From positions 148,924-212,923 of the forward strand of contig NZ_LMUI01000042.1 in assembly GCF_009765995.1 (NCBI RefSeq): a stretch of DNA of 64,000 nucleotides. Reading direction: 5' to 3'. Under the pieces are notes generated by a model. It saw nothing but the letters and a program-made list of their open reading frames with translations. It did not search any database and had not been told where the DNA came from. The position numbers were made by a program, and so were the translations under genes. Each line of letters begins with the position of its first letter. Positions within the stretch are counted from its first letter, which is position 1. The stretch comes from Methylocapsa sp. S129 (GTDB lineage Bacteria > Pseudomonadota > Alphaproteobacteria > Rhizobiales > Beijerinckiaceae). Below, piece after piece: positions 24,946 to 31,807 of this stretch.

Positions 24946-25854
24946 TCAACGAGCCTCGGTCGGCAAAAGTTCCCTGTCGGGCAAACGGCGAACATTGACC
25001 GAGACGACCATTCCCTCTTCGTCCGCGGCGCTGCCGAAATATGACCCGGACAAGGGAATGGCCTGGCGAACGTCGCGCGTCACCGCCACTCTGATGAGGT
25101 CGCGATTGCCGACGATGCCATTGGTGGGATCGAACTCCACCCATCCCGCGCCCGGCAGATAGACCTGGCACCACGCATGGGTCGAGCCGCCGCCGAGGTA
25201 TTGCTCGCCGGAATCGCGATCGGGCACGTAGAGATAGCCGGAGACGAAGCGCGCGGCGAAGCCGAGCGTCCGCGCCGCCTCCATCATCAGCGCCGCGAAA
25301 TCGCGACAGGAGCCGCGCCGCCGGGCGAGCGTCTGCAGCGGGCTCTGGATGCCGCGTTCCGTGCGCCGTTCGTAGGAAAACCCCTCCTTGATGGCGTAAG
25401 TCATCGTCATCAAAAGTTCGCCTGTCTCGGTCGGCCTACCCTGTTGAACGAAACGGCGAACCCAGCGGTCGAGTTCGCCGGAGGGATCGGGATGGCCGCG
25501 CTCGATCGCGCGCGAGAGATCGGGCATTTCTTCCACGTCATAGGAAAACGGGTAGAAACGGGCGCGATCCTCAAGCAGGAATTCCGGGCCGCTCAGCGGC
25601 GTATGATCGAGCGTGATGTTGCTCTCGATGCGCAGGCGGCGCGTCTGCCCGGCGAAACTCGCCAGAGCCACGCAATTGTCGAAGACATCGTGGATCCATG
25701 TCAGGCGCTGGGGCTGCGGATCAATGTCCAGCGTCGCGCTGAGCAGCCGCTGATCGTAATTGTCGCGCGGGCGCAGCATCATCCGATGCTCGCCCAGGCC
25801 CACAGGTCTGGAATAGCTGTAGGTGGTGACATGATTGACGGTCAGGATCGTCAT
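24946..25854 (-). CDS. Transglutaminase-like family protein 2
   Basis: A 302-residue protein opening with a bacterial transglutaminase-like N-terminal domain (TILTVNHVTTYSYSRPVGLGEHRMMLRPRDNYDQR) and then the core: Cys in ARRRGSCRDFAALMMEAARTLGFAARFVSGYL, His in STHAWCQVYLPGAGWVEFDPTNGI. The triad is complete. Similar proteins often sit beside alpha-E and ATP-grasp genes in a peptide-related cluster; those partners are not in this window. Confidence 0.85.
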   Translation of the reverse strand: MTILTVNHVTTYSYSRPVGLGEHRMMLRPRDNYDQRLLSATLDIDPQPQRLTWIHDVFDNCVALASFAGQTRRLRIESNITLDHTPLSGPEFLLEDRARFYPFSYDVEEMPDLSRAIERGHPDPSGELDRWVRRFVQQGRPTETGELLMTMTYAIKEGFSYERRTERGIQSPLQTLARRRGSCRDFAALMMEAARTLGFAARFVSGYLYVPDRDSGEQYLGGGSTHAWCQVYLPGAGWVEFDPTNGIVGNRDLIRVAVTRDVRQAIPLSGSYFGSAADEEGMVVSVNVRRLPDRELLPTEAR

Positions 25855-26063
25855 AAACACTCGAAAAGATGCGGAAAGGTTGGAGATCTGCTGGCGTCAA
25901 GCGCACATGCGGCAGCGCCACGAACCTAGTCCAAGCGGTCCGCCATGCAAGGGCGTTCAGCGCAGGAAAATCAAGGAAGCGGTTTTAACCCAGCCAACAC
26001 AATCGTTTACACGCGTTCGCTTGAGCGCTAACAGACACCCTCTGCTTTCATCTGGGCTTGTCC

Positions 26064-27032
26064 ATGCGCACATTTCTCATCGACACCGACACCGCCTCCG
26101 ACGACGCGGTGGCGATCATGATGGCGCTTTCGGCGCCCGATGTGCGCGTCTGCGCGTTGACGACCGTCGCTGGCAATGTCGGGCTGGAGCAGGCGACGCG
26201 CAACGCGCTCTATACCGCTGAGGTTTGCGGCTCCGACGTCCCCGTCTTCAAGGGCGCTTCGGCGCCCCTGACGCGCACGCACGAGGACGCGCATTGGTTC
26301 CATGGCAAGGACGGTCTGAGCGATCGCAACTATCCGGCGCCACGCCGCGCGCCGGAGGGCGAGCATGCCGTGGATGCGATCACCCGGCTCATCCACGCCC
26401 AGCCAGGTCTGACGCTGGTGACGCTGGGGCCGCTCACCAATATCGCGCTGGCCGTCGCGCGCGACCCCTCGATAACCGGCAAAGTGTCGCGCTGCATCGT
26501 GATGGGCGGTGCGCCTTGCTGCGAGGGCAATGTGACGCCCGCCGCCGAATATAACATCTGGGTCGATCCGGAAGCGGCGCGCATGGTTTTTCGCTCCGGC
26601 CTGCCCGTCGAAATGGTGGGATGGCAGGTGTCGCGCGGCGATTCCGTGCTGACGGAAGCCGAGATCGCAGAAGTCCTGGCTTTGGGCACGGACAAGGCGC
26701 GCTTCGCCATCGAATGCAACGGCCGCGCGCAGGAGGCCTATTTCACCCAAACCGGCCAAAGCGGGCTTTCGCTCGCCGATCCCACCGCGATGGCGGTCGC
26801 GCTCGACCGCAATATGGGGACAAGCTGGAGCCGCCATCTTGTCGAGGTCGAATGCGCGAGCGAATTGACGCGCGGCATGACGATCGTCGACCGCCTCAAC
26901 GTGACGCATGACGCGAGCAACAGGGTCGCGTGGAAGCGAGCGCTGGACGCAGGCGTGACGACCGACGTTTGCTGGACGCTGGATTGCGCCGGCTTCAAGG
27001 CGATGATGCTGAAAGCATTAGCCTCGCCTTAA
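26064..27032 (+). CDS. Nucleoside hydrolase (IU-NH family)
   Basis: A 322-residue hydrolase that cleaves the N-glycosidic bond of nucleosides. The Ca2+-binding motif DTDTASDD is at residues 7-14. TTVAGNVGLEQATRNAL and TLVTLGPLTNIALAVARDPS are family signatures, as is the active-site region AAEYNIWVDPEAARMVF. The stop TAA (27030-27032) lies within the target duplication of the adjoining transposon, so the insertion occurred exactly at the 3' end without changing the protein. Confidence 0.9.
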   Translation: MRTFLIDTDTASDDAVAIMMALSAPDVRVCALTTVAGNVGLEQATRNALYTAEVCGSDVPVFKGASAPLTRTHEDAHWFHGKDGLSDRNYPAPRRAPEGEHAVDAITRLIHAQPGLTLVTLGPLTNIALAVARDPSITGKVSRCIVMGGAPCCEGNVTPAAEYNIWVDPEAARMVFRSGLPVEMVGWQVSRGDSVLTEAEIAEVLALGTDKARFAIECNGRAQEAYFTQTGQSGLSLADPTAMAVALDRNMGTSWSRHLVEVECASELTRGMTIVDRLNVTHDASNRVAWKRALDAGVTTDVCWTLDCAGFKAMMLKALASP

Positions 27033-27037
27033 ATTTT
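27030..27037. repeat. Target site duplication, left copy
   Basis: TAAATTTT directly before the left inverted repeat; it is repeated at 30088-30095. Its first three bases are the stop codon of the nucleoside hydrolase gene. Eight bases is the usual length for the IS1595 family. Confidence 0.9.
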
Positions 27038-27080
27038 GGCGATTATAACCTTGACAAAAGTAGGACTAGGGGTAGTGTGC
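27038..27080 (+). repeat. Left inverted repeat of the IS1595-type element, with promoter-like boxes
   Basis: Starts GGCGATTATAACCTTGACAA and ends GGGGTAGTGTGC. TTGACA (27051-27056) with a 16-base spacer to TAGTGT (27073-27078) could be an inward promoter for the transposase, whose AGGAG site lies just downstream. Confidence 0.85.
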
Positions 27081-27102
27081 TTCTCAACAGGAGCTTCACC
27101 CC

Positions 27103-28053
27103 ATGTCCGCCGAACTGCAAGACCCCCGCTTCACTGATGAGACCGCCGCCCGCGAGGCGTTAGAGGCCGTCGTCTGGCCGAATGGCCCGGTCTGTCCCCA
27201 TTGCGGGAACGTCGACCAAGCCAAGATTGCCAAGCTGACCACCAAGAGCGCCCGCCCCGGCCTTCGCTACTGCAATGAATGCAAGGGCCAGTTCACCGCG
27301 ACGGTTGGAACCGTCTTCGAGCGCTCCAAGCTGCCGCTGACCAAATGGTGGCTGGCGATGCATCTGATCGGCTCATCCAAGAAGGGGATTTCGAGCCACC
27401 AACTCCACCGAATGCTGGGGATAAGTTACAAATCGACTTGGTTCATGATGCATCGCATTCGCGAGGCAATGCGCACCGGCGGCCTCGCGCCGATGGGTGG
27501 CGAAGGCGAAATTGTCGAGATCGACGAGACGTTCATTGGGCGCAAGGAAGGCACGCCCAAGGCCAAGGCCGGGTTCGGTCACAAGAACGCCGTCCTGTCT
27601 CTGGTCCAACGCGGTGGCTCCGTCCGCTCATTCCATGTCGACAGCACGAAGAAAGCCGACATCATGCCCATCATCGAGAAAAACATCGCGAAGGAAACGC
27701 ATGTCATGACCGATGAGGCGATCCAGTATCGCAAGCTCCGCAACAAGTTCGCCAAGCACGACGCCGTCGATCATGGCCGCGACGAATGGGGCTACACCGA
27801 CCGCAGGAGCGGGACCAAGATCAACACCAACACGATCGAGGGTTATTACTCGATTTTCAAGCGCGGCATGAAGGGTGTGTATCAGCATTGCGGGGAGCAG
27901 CATCTTCACCGTTATTTGTCAGAGTTCGATTTTCGCTACAACAACCGCTCGGCCCTTGGCGTCGAGGATTGGGAGCGCGTTTCAAAGATCGCCGCTGGCA
28001 TCACAGGCAAGCGATTGACTTACCGACGGCCTGACGAAGGAGCGCACGCTTAG
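27103..28053 (+). CDS. IS1595-family transposase (ISXO2-like domain)
   Basis: A 316-residue transposase. An N-terminal zinc ribbon (CPHC at about 31-34, CNEC at about 59-62) is followed by an HTH-like region (KKGISSHQLHRMLGISYKSTWFMMHRIREAM). The catalytic RNase H-like core has its first Asp in VEIDETFIG, the second in VMTDEAIQY, and the third-site residue in NTNTIEGYYSIFKRGMKG. AGGAG lies 8 bases before the ATG. Looks intact and likely active. Confidence 0.95.
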   Translation: MSAELQDPRFTDETAAREALEAVVWPNGPVCPHCGNVDQAKIAKLTTKSARPGLRYCNECKGQFTATVGTVFERSKLPLTKWWLAMHLIGSSKKGISSHQLHRMLGISYKSTWFMMHRIREAMRTGGLAPMGGEGEIVEIDETFIGRKEGTPKAKAGFGHKNAVLSLVQRGGSVRSFHVDSTKKADIMPIIEKNIAKETHVMTDEAIQYRKLRNKFAKHDAVDHGRDEWGYTDRRSGTKINTNTIEGYYSIFKRGMKGVYQHCGEQHLHRYLSEFDFRYNNRSALGVEDWERVSKIAAGITGKRLTYRRPDEGAHA

Positions 28054-28111
28054 ACAGAGGATCATCGCGATCTTGAGGGCCGACAAAGAGAACCGCTGAA
28101 GGGGCAGATTC

Positions 28112-28327
28112 ATGGTCACACAAAGAGATGACCCACCGGATCAAATCGTTCATGCAACGCCACTGATTGATCCGGAGCGCCCATACGCTGCTCAGCTAAC
28201 GATCGTAACGGCGCAGGGTCGGACCCACTACTTTCTGACGCGAGAATTGCTTGAAGACCTTGGTCTCCAGATATCTCGCGAATTGCAGCAAGCGCCATTG
28301 CCTGAAGGTGGGGGTGGCGCGCCCTGA
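28112..28327 (+). CDS. IS1595 passenger: small protein, 71 residues
   Basis: A short acidic-to-neutral protein (IDPERPYAAQLTIVTAQGRTHYFLTRELLEDLGLQISREL) with a beta-strand pair followed by a helix. An AGGGG-like site precedes the ATG. It lies 58 bases after the transposase in the same direction. No family recognised. Confidence 0.5.
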   Translation: MVTQRDDPPDQIVHATPLIDPERPYAAQLTIVTAQGRTHYFLTRELLEDLGLQISRELQQAPLPEGGGGAP

Positions 28328-28623
28328 AATAGGACGGCAATCGACCCGCACAGATAACACACGCACATTCCGTCATAGCGATCTCCTGCTATTGGCTCGA
28401 CAGGTCTTTCTGTCCTATTGTCCCCAGTGGAGCGGCCTATAGGCCCTCTGGGGCGTGAGAACCCCGCAGCGTGCGGCCCACAGTGCTGGCCGCAATCAGC
28501 ACTCCTCGACCTTGGTCGGGGAGGCACAGGCGTATGTCCAAGGCGAAAGCCTAAAGGTCTGTGCGAGCCTCACACGCTGCGGCTTTCTCAACTCCCCGAT
28601 CACTCGGGCGGGGAGCGGATGCT
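28328..28623. other. Non-coding interval inside the transposon
   Basis: About 300 bases with several GC-rich hairpins, for example around CTCGACCTTGGTCGGGGAG near 28505-28525, and an RBS-masking hairpin at 28592-28615. No ORF here is convincing. It probably contains a promoter and leader for the lipoprotein gene. Confidence 0.35.
28592..28615 (+). promoter_or_regulatory. Hairpin sequestering the RBS of the passenger lipoprotein gene
   Basis: CTCCCCG (28592-28598) is the perfect complement of CGGGGAG (28609-28615), with a 10-base loop. GGGGAG is the likely RBS, 8 bases before the ATG at 28624, so the fold would reduce translation initiation. Confidence 0.45.
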
Positions 28624-28956
28624 ATGGTGCGATATGTCGCAGCAATTCTGGCACTCATCGTAGCGGGCTGTGCAGCCGAACCACCGCCAGCCACACAGGC
28701 GGAAAAGGATTCCTCGGAACTGGCGCTGTTCACGTGCCTATCCTCGGCCAGCAAACAACTAGACGATGGTCGATCGGATGCCGGCACAGTAGCGATCGCC
28801 GTTATGGGTGGTTGCGGCCGGGAATTCGTCGCGGTCGATGAAGTGCAATTCCGCGGTCTCAGTTTGGATATGAGAGCGCGCCTGGCGTCGATGGCTTTCG
28901 ACCGCCGCTTGAAAATCGCCACCTTCGCGGTTCTTACGACCAGAAACAAAAGCTGA
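28624..28956 (+). CDS. IS1595 passenger: small lipoprotein, 110 residues
   Basis: A signal peptide with lipobox (MVRYVAAILALIVAGC, modified Cys16) and a mature domain containing two further Cys (LFTCLSSASKQL, MGGCGREFV) that may form a disulfide. The stop shares a base with the next gene's ATG (TGATG), indicating coupling to the two-helix membrane protein. Function unknown; envelope localisation is inferred. Confidence 0.65.
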   Translation: MVRYVAAILALIVAGCAAEPPPATQAEKDSSELALFTCLSSASKQLDDGRSDAGTVAIAVMGGCGREFVAVDEVQFRGLSLDMRARLASMAFDRRLKIATFAVLTTRNKS

Positions 28957-29162
28957 TGCGCCGGCTGTTCACTGGCGAGGACATTAAATCCACCGCGCAA
29001 CTCGGCGCCATCTTCGTAGCGGTCGGGGCTGTCTTTGGCCTTTTTAGAGACGGCGACCCTGTCATTGGAGCCGTCGCCGGCCTCATTCTCTACGGCATTG
29101 TGATCGGAATCGGCCTGATCGCGACATGGGCTGACCGCCGTTTCGATCGGCCTTGGTCCTAG
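28956..29162 (+). CDS. IS1595 passenger: small two-helix membrane protein, 68 residues
   Basis: Two hydrophobic segments (about 15-31 GAIFVAVGAVFGLF and 37-58 GAVAGLILYGIVIGIGLIATW), with a basic C-terminal end (ADRRFDRPWS). Starts in the TGATG overlap with the lipoprotein gene, so they are likely co-translated and may act together in the envelope. Not recognised. Confidence 0.6.
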   Translation: MRRLFTGEDIKSTAQLGAIFVAVGAVFGLFRDGDPVIGAVAGLILYGIVIGIGLIATWADRRFDRPWS

Positions 29163-29317
29163 GCGCCCTTACGCGGCGCGGGACTCTTCGCCTTTTTCTG
29201 CTTACCCTTCCCTAGCTTCATCTCTTCATGCGGCTTGGGCGGCATGCGGACCATCGCGGCCATGATCTGGGTCGCGATGTCGGGGACGCTGGGAGAGTTC
29301 GCCATCTTCTCTTTCAT
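29159..29317 (-). CDS. IS1595 passenger: small basic protein, 52 residues
   Basis: A minus-strand ORF convergent with the membrane-protein gene, the two stop codons overlapping by two bases. The N-terminal part is helical and Met-rich (SPSVPDIATQIMAAMVRMPP), followed by KPHEEMKLG and a Lys-rich tail (KGKQKKAKSPAPRKGA) that could bind nucleic acid. AGG lies 7 bases before the ATG at 29317; an alternative ATG is at 29305. No family known to me. Confidence 0.5.
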   Translation of the reverse strand: MKEKMANSPSVPDIATQIMAAMVRMPPKPHEEMKLGKGKQKKAKSPAPRKGA

Positions 29318-29337
29318 CAAGGAACCTGGGGGCGCTT

Positions 29338-30000
29338 ATGACAATGAAATCTTGGTATAAACCCACAGCCGCAGAAACCGAAGAAGGAAAGAAACGCCTT
29401 GGAGAATACCACTCGGCGCTGGGCCGCTTCGTTGACAGATTCTCACAAGTGGAAATGGCAGTTGCTTTCACATTGTGGCACTACGCGAAGACCCCATATC
29501 CAATCGCCAGAGCGGCATTTTCGGGAACCAATTTAGATGCGGCGATCAGCAGCATCAAACGTCTCTTTGAAGTGACAGAAATCCCAGAGAAAGCACAGGA
29601 GGAAATAACATGGCTCTTCGACCAACTAAGCAAAATTAGGAAAGCTAGAAACGATATCCTTCACTACGGAGCAATCAACGTTCCAGAAGGCGACGCCGCC
29701 GTCACAAATGCAGCGAAGGCCCTAACAAGAGACCGCATCGAACACTTTCCTATATCCCCAGCAATCCTAGATAATATGTCGGCAGACCTTAAGAAGATTC
29801 TCGTCCGCCTACATCTAAACCACTTAGGACGCCCTAAAATCAGCCCCGCGAGTTTGAAGATGTTCGACGAGGCCTTGCAGAATACATGGCGGTATAAACA
29901 TCAGCCGCAGCGCCTAAAACGGAAAACGACGGAGGAATCTCCGCAGCCTCACACGCGCGCTCCAAAACCCTCTCCCCCTGAGCAATCATCTCAGGAGTGA
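29338..30000 (+). CDS. IS1595 passenger: HEPN-like helical protein, 220 residues
   Basis: A mostly helical protein, more AT-rich than its surroundings. KIRKARNDILHYG (residues 99-111) carries an R-x4-H signature (R104, H109), the core of HEPN ribonuclease/nucleotide-binding folds; a preceding helix (RFVDRFSQVEMAVAFTLWHYAK) fits the first HEPN helix. The Pro/Arg-rich C-terminus (from about 185) looks disordered and overlaps a minus-strand ORF. Roles could include RNA cleavage or element maintenance. The HEPN assignment rests on one motif. Confidence 0.55.
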   Translation: MTMKSWYKPTAAETEEGKKRLGEYHSALGRFVDRFSQVEMAVAFTLWHYAKTPYPIARAAFSGTNLDAAISSIKRLFEVTEIPEKAQEEITWLFDQLSKIRKARNDILHYGAINVPEGDAAVTNAAKALTRDRIEHFPISPAILDNMSADLKKILVRLHLNHLGRPKISPASLKMFDEALQNTWRYKHQPQRLKRKTTEESPQPHTRAPKPSPPEQSSQE

Positions 30001-30043
30001 GAGTTAATTTCGATTTCTTAGAAACTACGCCGGCCTGTCCCAT
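29840..30043 (-). CDS. Possible 67-residue minus-strand passenger ORF
   Basis: Begins inside the border of the right inverted repeat (AGGGG 9 bases upstream) and overlaps the 3' part of the HEPN-like gene. The product has a plausible helical N-terminal section (LTLTPEMIAQGERVLERACEAAEIP). Against it: the promoter-like TAGTAT in the repeat is too close to the ATG for a normal leader. Either frame could be the real one over the shared 160 bases. Confidence 0.3.
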   Translation of the reverse strand: MGQAGVVSKKSKLTLTPEMIAQGERVLERACEAAEIPPSFSVLGAAADVYTAMYSARPRRTSSNSRG

Positions 30044-30044
30044 A

Positions 30045-30087
30045 GCATACTACCCCTAGTCCTACTTTTGTCAAGGTTATAATCGCC
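30045..30087 (-). repeat. Right inverted repeat of the IS1595-type element
   Basis: The reverse complement of the left end, identical at 42 of 43 positions (GTATGC here, GTGTGC on the left). It also contains TTGACA and TAGTAT on the minus strand. Confidence 0.9.
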
Positions 30088-30095
30088 TAAATTTT
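30088..30095. repeat. Target site duplication, right copy
   Basis: TAAATTTT, identical to 27030-27037. Confidence 0.9.
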
Positions 30096-30171
30096 TCATG
30101 GATTGTGCGCGAGGCTGATAATAACGACACGGCGCGCTCTCGCTGGGACGCGGATCAATGGGAGGCGATAG

Positions 30172-31674
30172 ATGACGGCGGCATCGATATCCCTAGAAGA
30201 CGGCCTGCTCGCTCTTTCGGGCGCCGCGGCGTCCGGGGTGAGGAGTTTTAAGGGGATTCCCTATGCCGCGCCGCCGGTCGGCGCCTTGCGCTGGCGCCCG
30301 CCGCAAAAGGTCGCGCCATGGTCCGGCGTGCGACCAAGCGACGTCTTCGGCCCGAATTCGATGCAGGGAATTGTCTTTGACGACATCGACCCGCGCGCGG
30401 CCGGAATTTCGGAGGATTGCCTCTACCTCAACGTCTGGACGACCGCTGTCGGAAAGCCGGATCTGCTGCCGGTCATGGTCTGGATTCATGGCGGCGGCTT
30501 CGCCGTCGGTTCGGGCGCCGAGCCGCGCTATGACGGCGCCAACCTGGCGGCGAAGGGAATCGTCGTCGTCACGCTCAATCACCGGCTCAACGCGCTCGGC
30601 TTCCTCGCCCATCCCGAGCTGACCGCCGAATCCCCCCATAACGCGTCCGGCAATTACGGCCTGCTGGATCTTGTCACGGCGCTCAAATGGGTGTCCCGCA
30701 ACATCAGGGCGTTCGGCGGCGATCCAGGCCAGGTCACGATCGCCGGCGAGTCGGCGGGTTCGATGGCCGTCAGCGCCTTGATGGCGTCTCCGCTCGCGCG
30801 CGGCCTGTTCGCGCGCGCCATCGGAGAAAGCGGCGCGATGTTCCCCTCGCCGACCCGTTCGCACGCCACGCTCGCCGAGGCCGAGCAGGCGGGCCTGGCG
30901 TTTGCGCGCAAGAACGGGGCGACGTCGCTGGCCGCGCTGCGGGCGATGTCCGCGCAGGACATTCTCGCCGCTGCGCCTGGAATTGGTTTCTGGCCGATCA
31001 TCGACGGCCATTTTCTGCCGCGCGCTCCGGCGGAAATATTCGCCGCGGGCGATCAAAATGACGTTCCGCTTCTGGCGGGCTGGAACAAGGACGAGGGATT
31101 CAATTTCACCCTGCTCCAGGGCGATAAAGCCGACAAATCCTATGTCGAACTGGTTCGCGCGATCTTCGGCGATCGCACCGATGCGGCGCTGGCGTTCTAT
31201 CCCGCTGGCGCGCCCGATGTCGAAAAGCGATCGGCGCGGGAATTGGGCGGCGATCTCATGATCAATCACGGAACCTGGGCCTGGATCGAAGCGCAGAAGA
31301 AGACGGGACGATCCGACATCTATCGTTTCCGATTCGACCGGGCGCCGCTAACCCCTGAGGGATGGTTCGGAGCCAGGCCCAGCGCCGACGCCGGCGCTTT
31401 TCATGCGGGCGAACTTCTCTATGTCTTTGACAACCTCGACGCCTTCCCATGGCTGATAACGGCGGACGATCGAGGCATCGCCGACATGGCTTCGAATTAT
31501 TGGGCGAACTTCGTCAAGACCGGCGATCCCAACGGCGCCGGGCTGCCTGATTGGCCTTCCTATCGCGGCGGCGAGGCGCCGTTCCTGGCGATAGACGCTC
31601 CGGCCAAAGCGACGCATGACGCGGATCGCGCGCGGCAAGAATTTCTTGCACGATCTTCCAAGGCGCGGGTCTAA
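30172..31674 (+). CDS. Carboxylesterase/lipase family protein (type B)
   Basis: A 500-residue alpha/beta hydrolase. The oxyanion motif HGGGF is at 106-110 and the nucleophile elbow GESAGS at 192-197 (Ser194). SEDCLYLNVW (about 80) is the type-B carboxylesterase signature. An acidic residue in AGWNKDEGFN and His in GAFHAGELLYVF complete a likely triad. No signal peptide, so probably cytosolic. It hydrolyses carboxylic esters; the physiological substrate is unknown. GGAGG lies upstream of the ATG. Confidence 0.88.
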   Translation: MTAASISLEDGLLALSGAAASGVRSFKGIPYAAPPVGALRWRPPQKVAPWSGVRPSDVFGPNSMQGIVFDDIDPRAAGISEDCLYLNVWTTAVGKPDLLPVMVWIHGGGFAVGSGAEPRYDGANLAAKGIVVVTLNHRLNALGFLAHPELTAESPHNASGNYGLLDLVTALKWVSRNIRAFGGDPGQVTIAGESAGSMAVSALMASPLARGLFARAIGESGAMFPSPTRSHATLAEAEQAGLAFARKNGATSLAALRAMSAQDILAAAPGIGFWPIIDGHFLPRAPAEIFAAGDQNDVPLLAGWNKDEGFNFTLLQGDKADKSYVELVRAIFGDRTDAALAFYPAGAPDVEKRSARELGGDLMINHGTWAWIEAQKKTGRSDIYRFRFDRAPLTPEGWFGARPSADAGAFHAGELLYVFDNLDAFPWLITADDRGIADMASNYWANFVKTGDPNGAGLPDWPSYRGGEAPFLAIDAPAKATHDADRARQEFLARSSKARV

Positions 31675-31675
31675 T

Positions 31676-31742
31676 GGCCGAAATCAAACGCTTGGCGCCC
31701 GACGCGTAGAGCCACGGGGGAGGGAAAGCGGACATTTGCTCC
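31676..31742. repeat. 67-bp direct repeat, copy 1
   Basis: Begins two bases after the carboxylesterase stop: GGCCGAAATCAAACGCTTGG, ending GGGAAAGCGGACATTTGCTCC. About 61 of 67 positions match copy 2 at 33093-33159. The GCGGACATT end resembles a widespread alphaproteobacterial repeat often mis-annotated as coding (MSAFPP... on the other strand). Confidence 0.7.
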
Positions 31743-31807
31743 TGAGAGAGCAGACCGTAAGACGGCATACCTATTGATCTGTCAAAACGGCCTATAGAGA
31801 GACGACA

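Larger units (their letters stand above)
27038..30087. mobile_element. IS1595-family (ISXO2-like) element with passenger genes
   Basis: A 3,050-bp element bounded by 43-bp inverted repeats that differ at one position, and flanked by the 8-bp duplication TAAATTTT. Order: transposase, small protein, lipoprotein, two-helix membrane protein (all +), a small minus-strand basic protein, a HEPN-like protein (+), and a possible minus-strand ORF. IS1595 subgroups such as ISNwi1 are known to carry passengers. The intact ends, ORF and duplication suggest a recent insertion. Confidence 0.93.

Noticed and set aside
30045-30087. Inward promoter in the right inverted repeat driving the 67-codon ORF
   Set aside because: The TAGTAT box is only a few bases before the ATG, so a normal transcript would start inside the ORF; kept only as a note.
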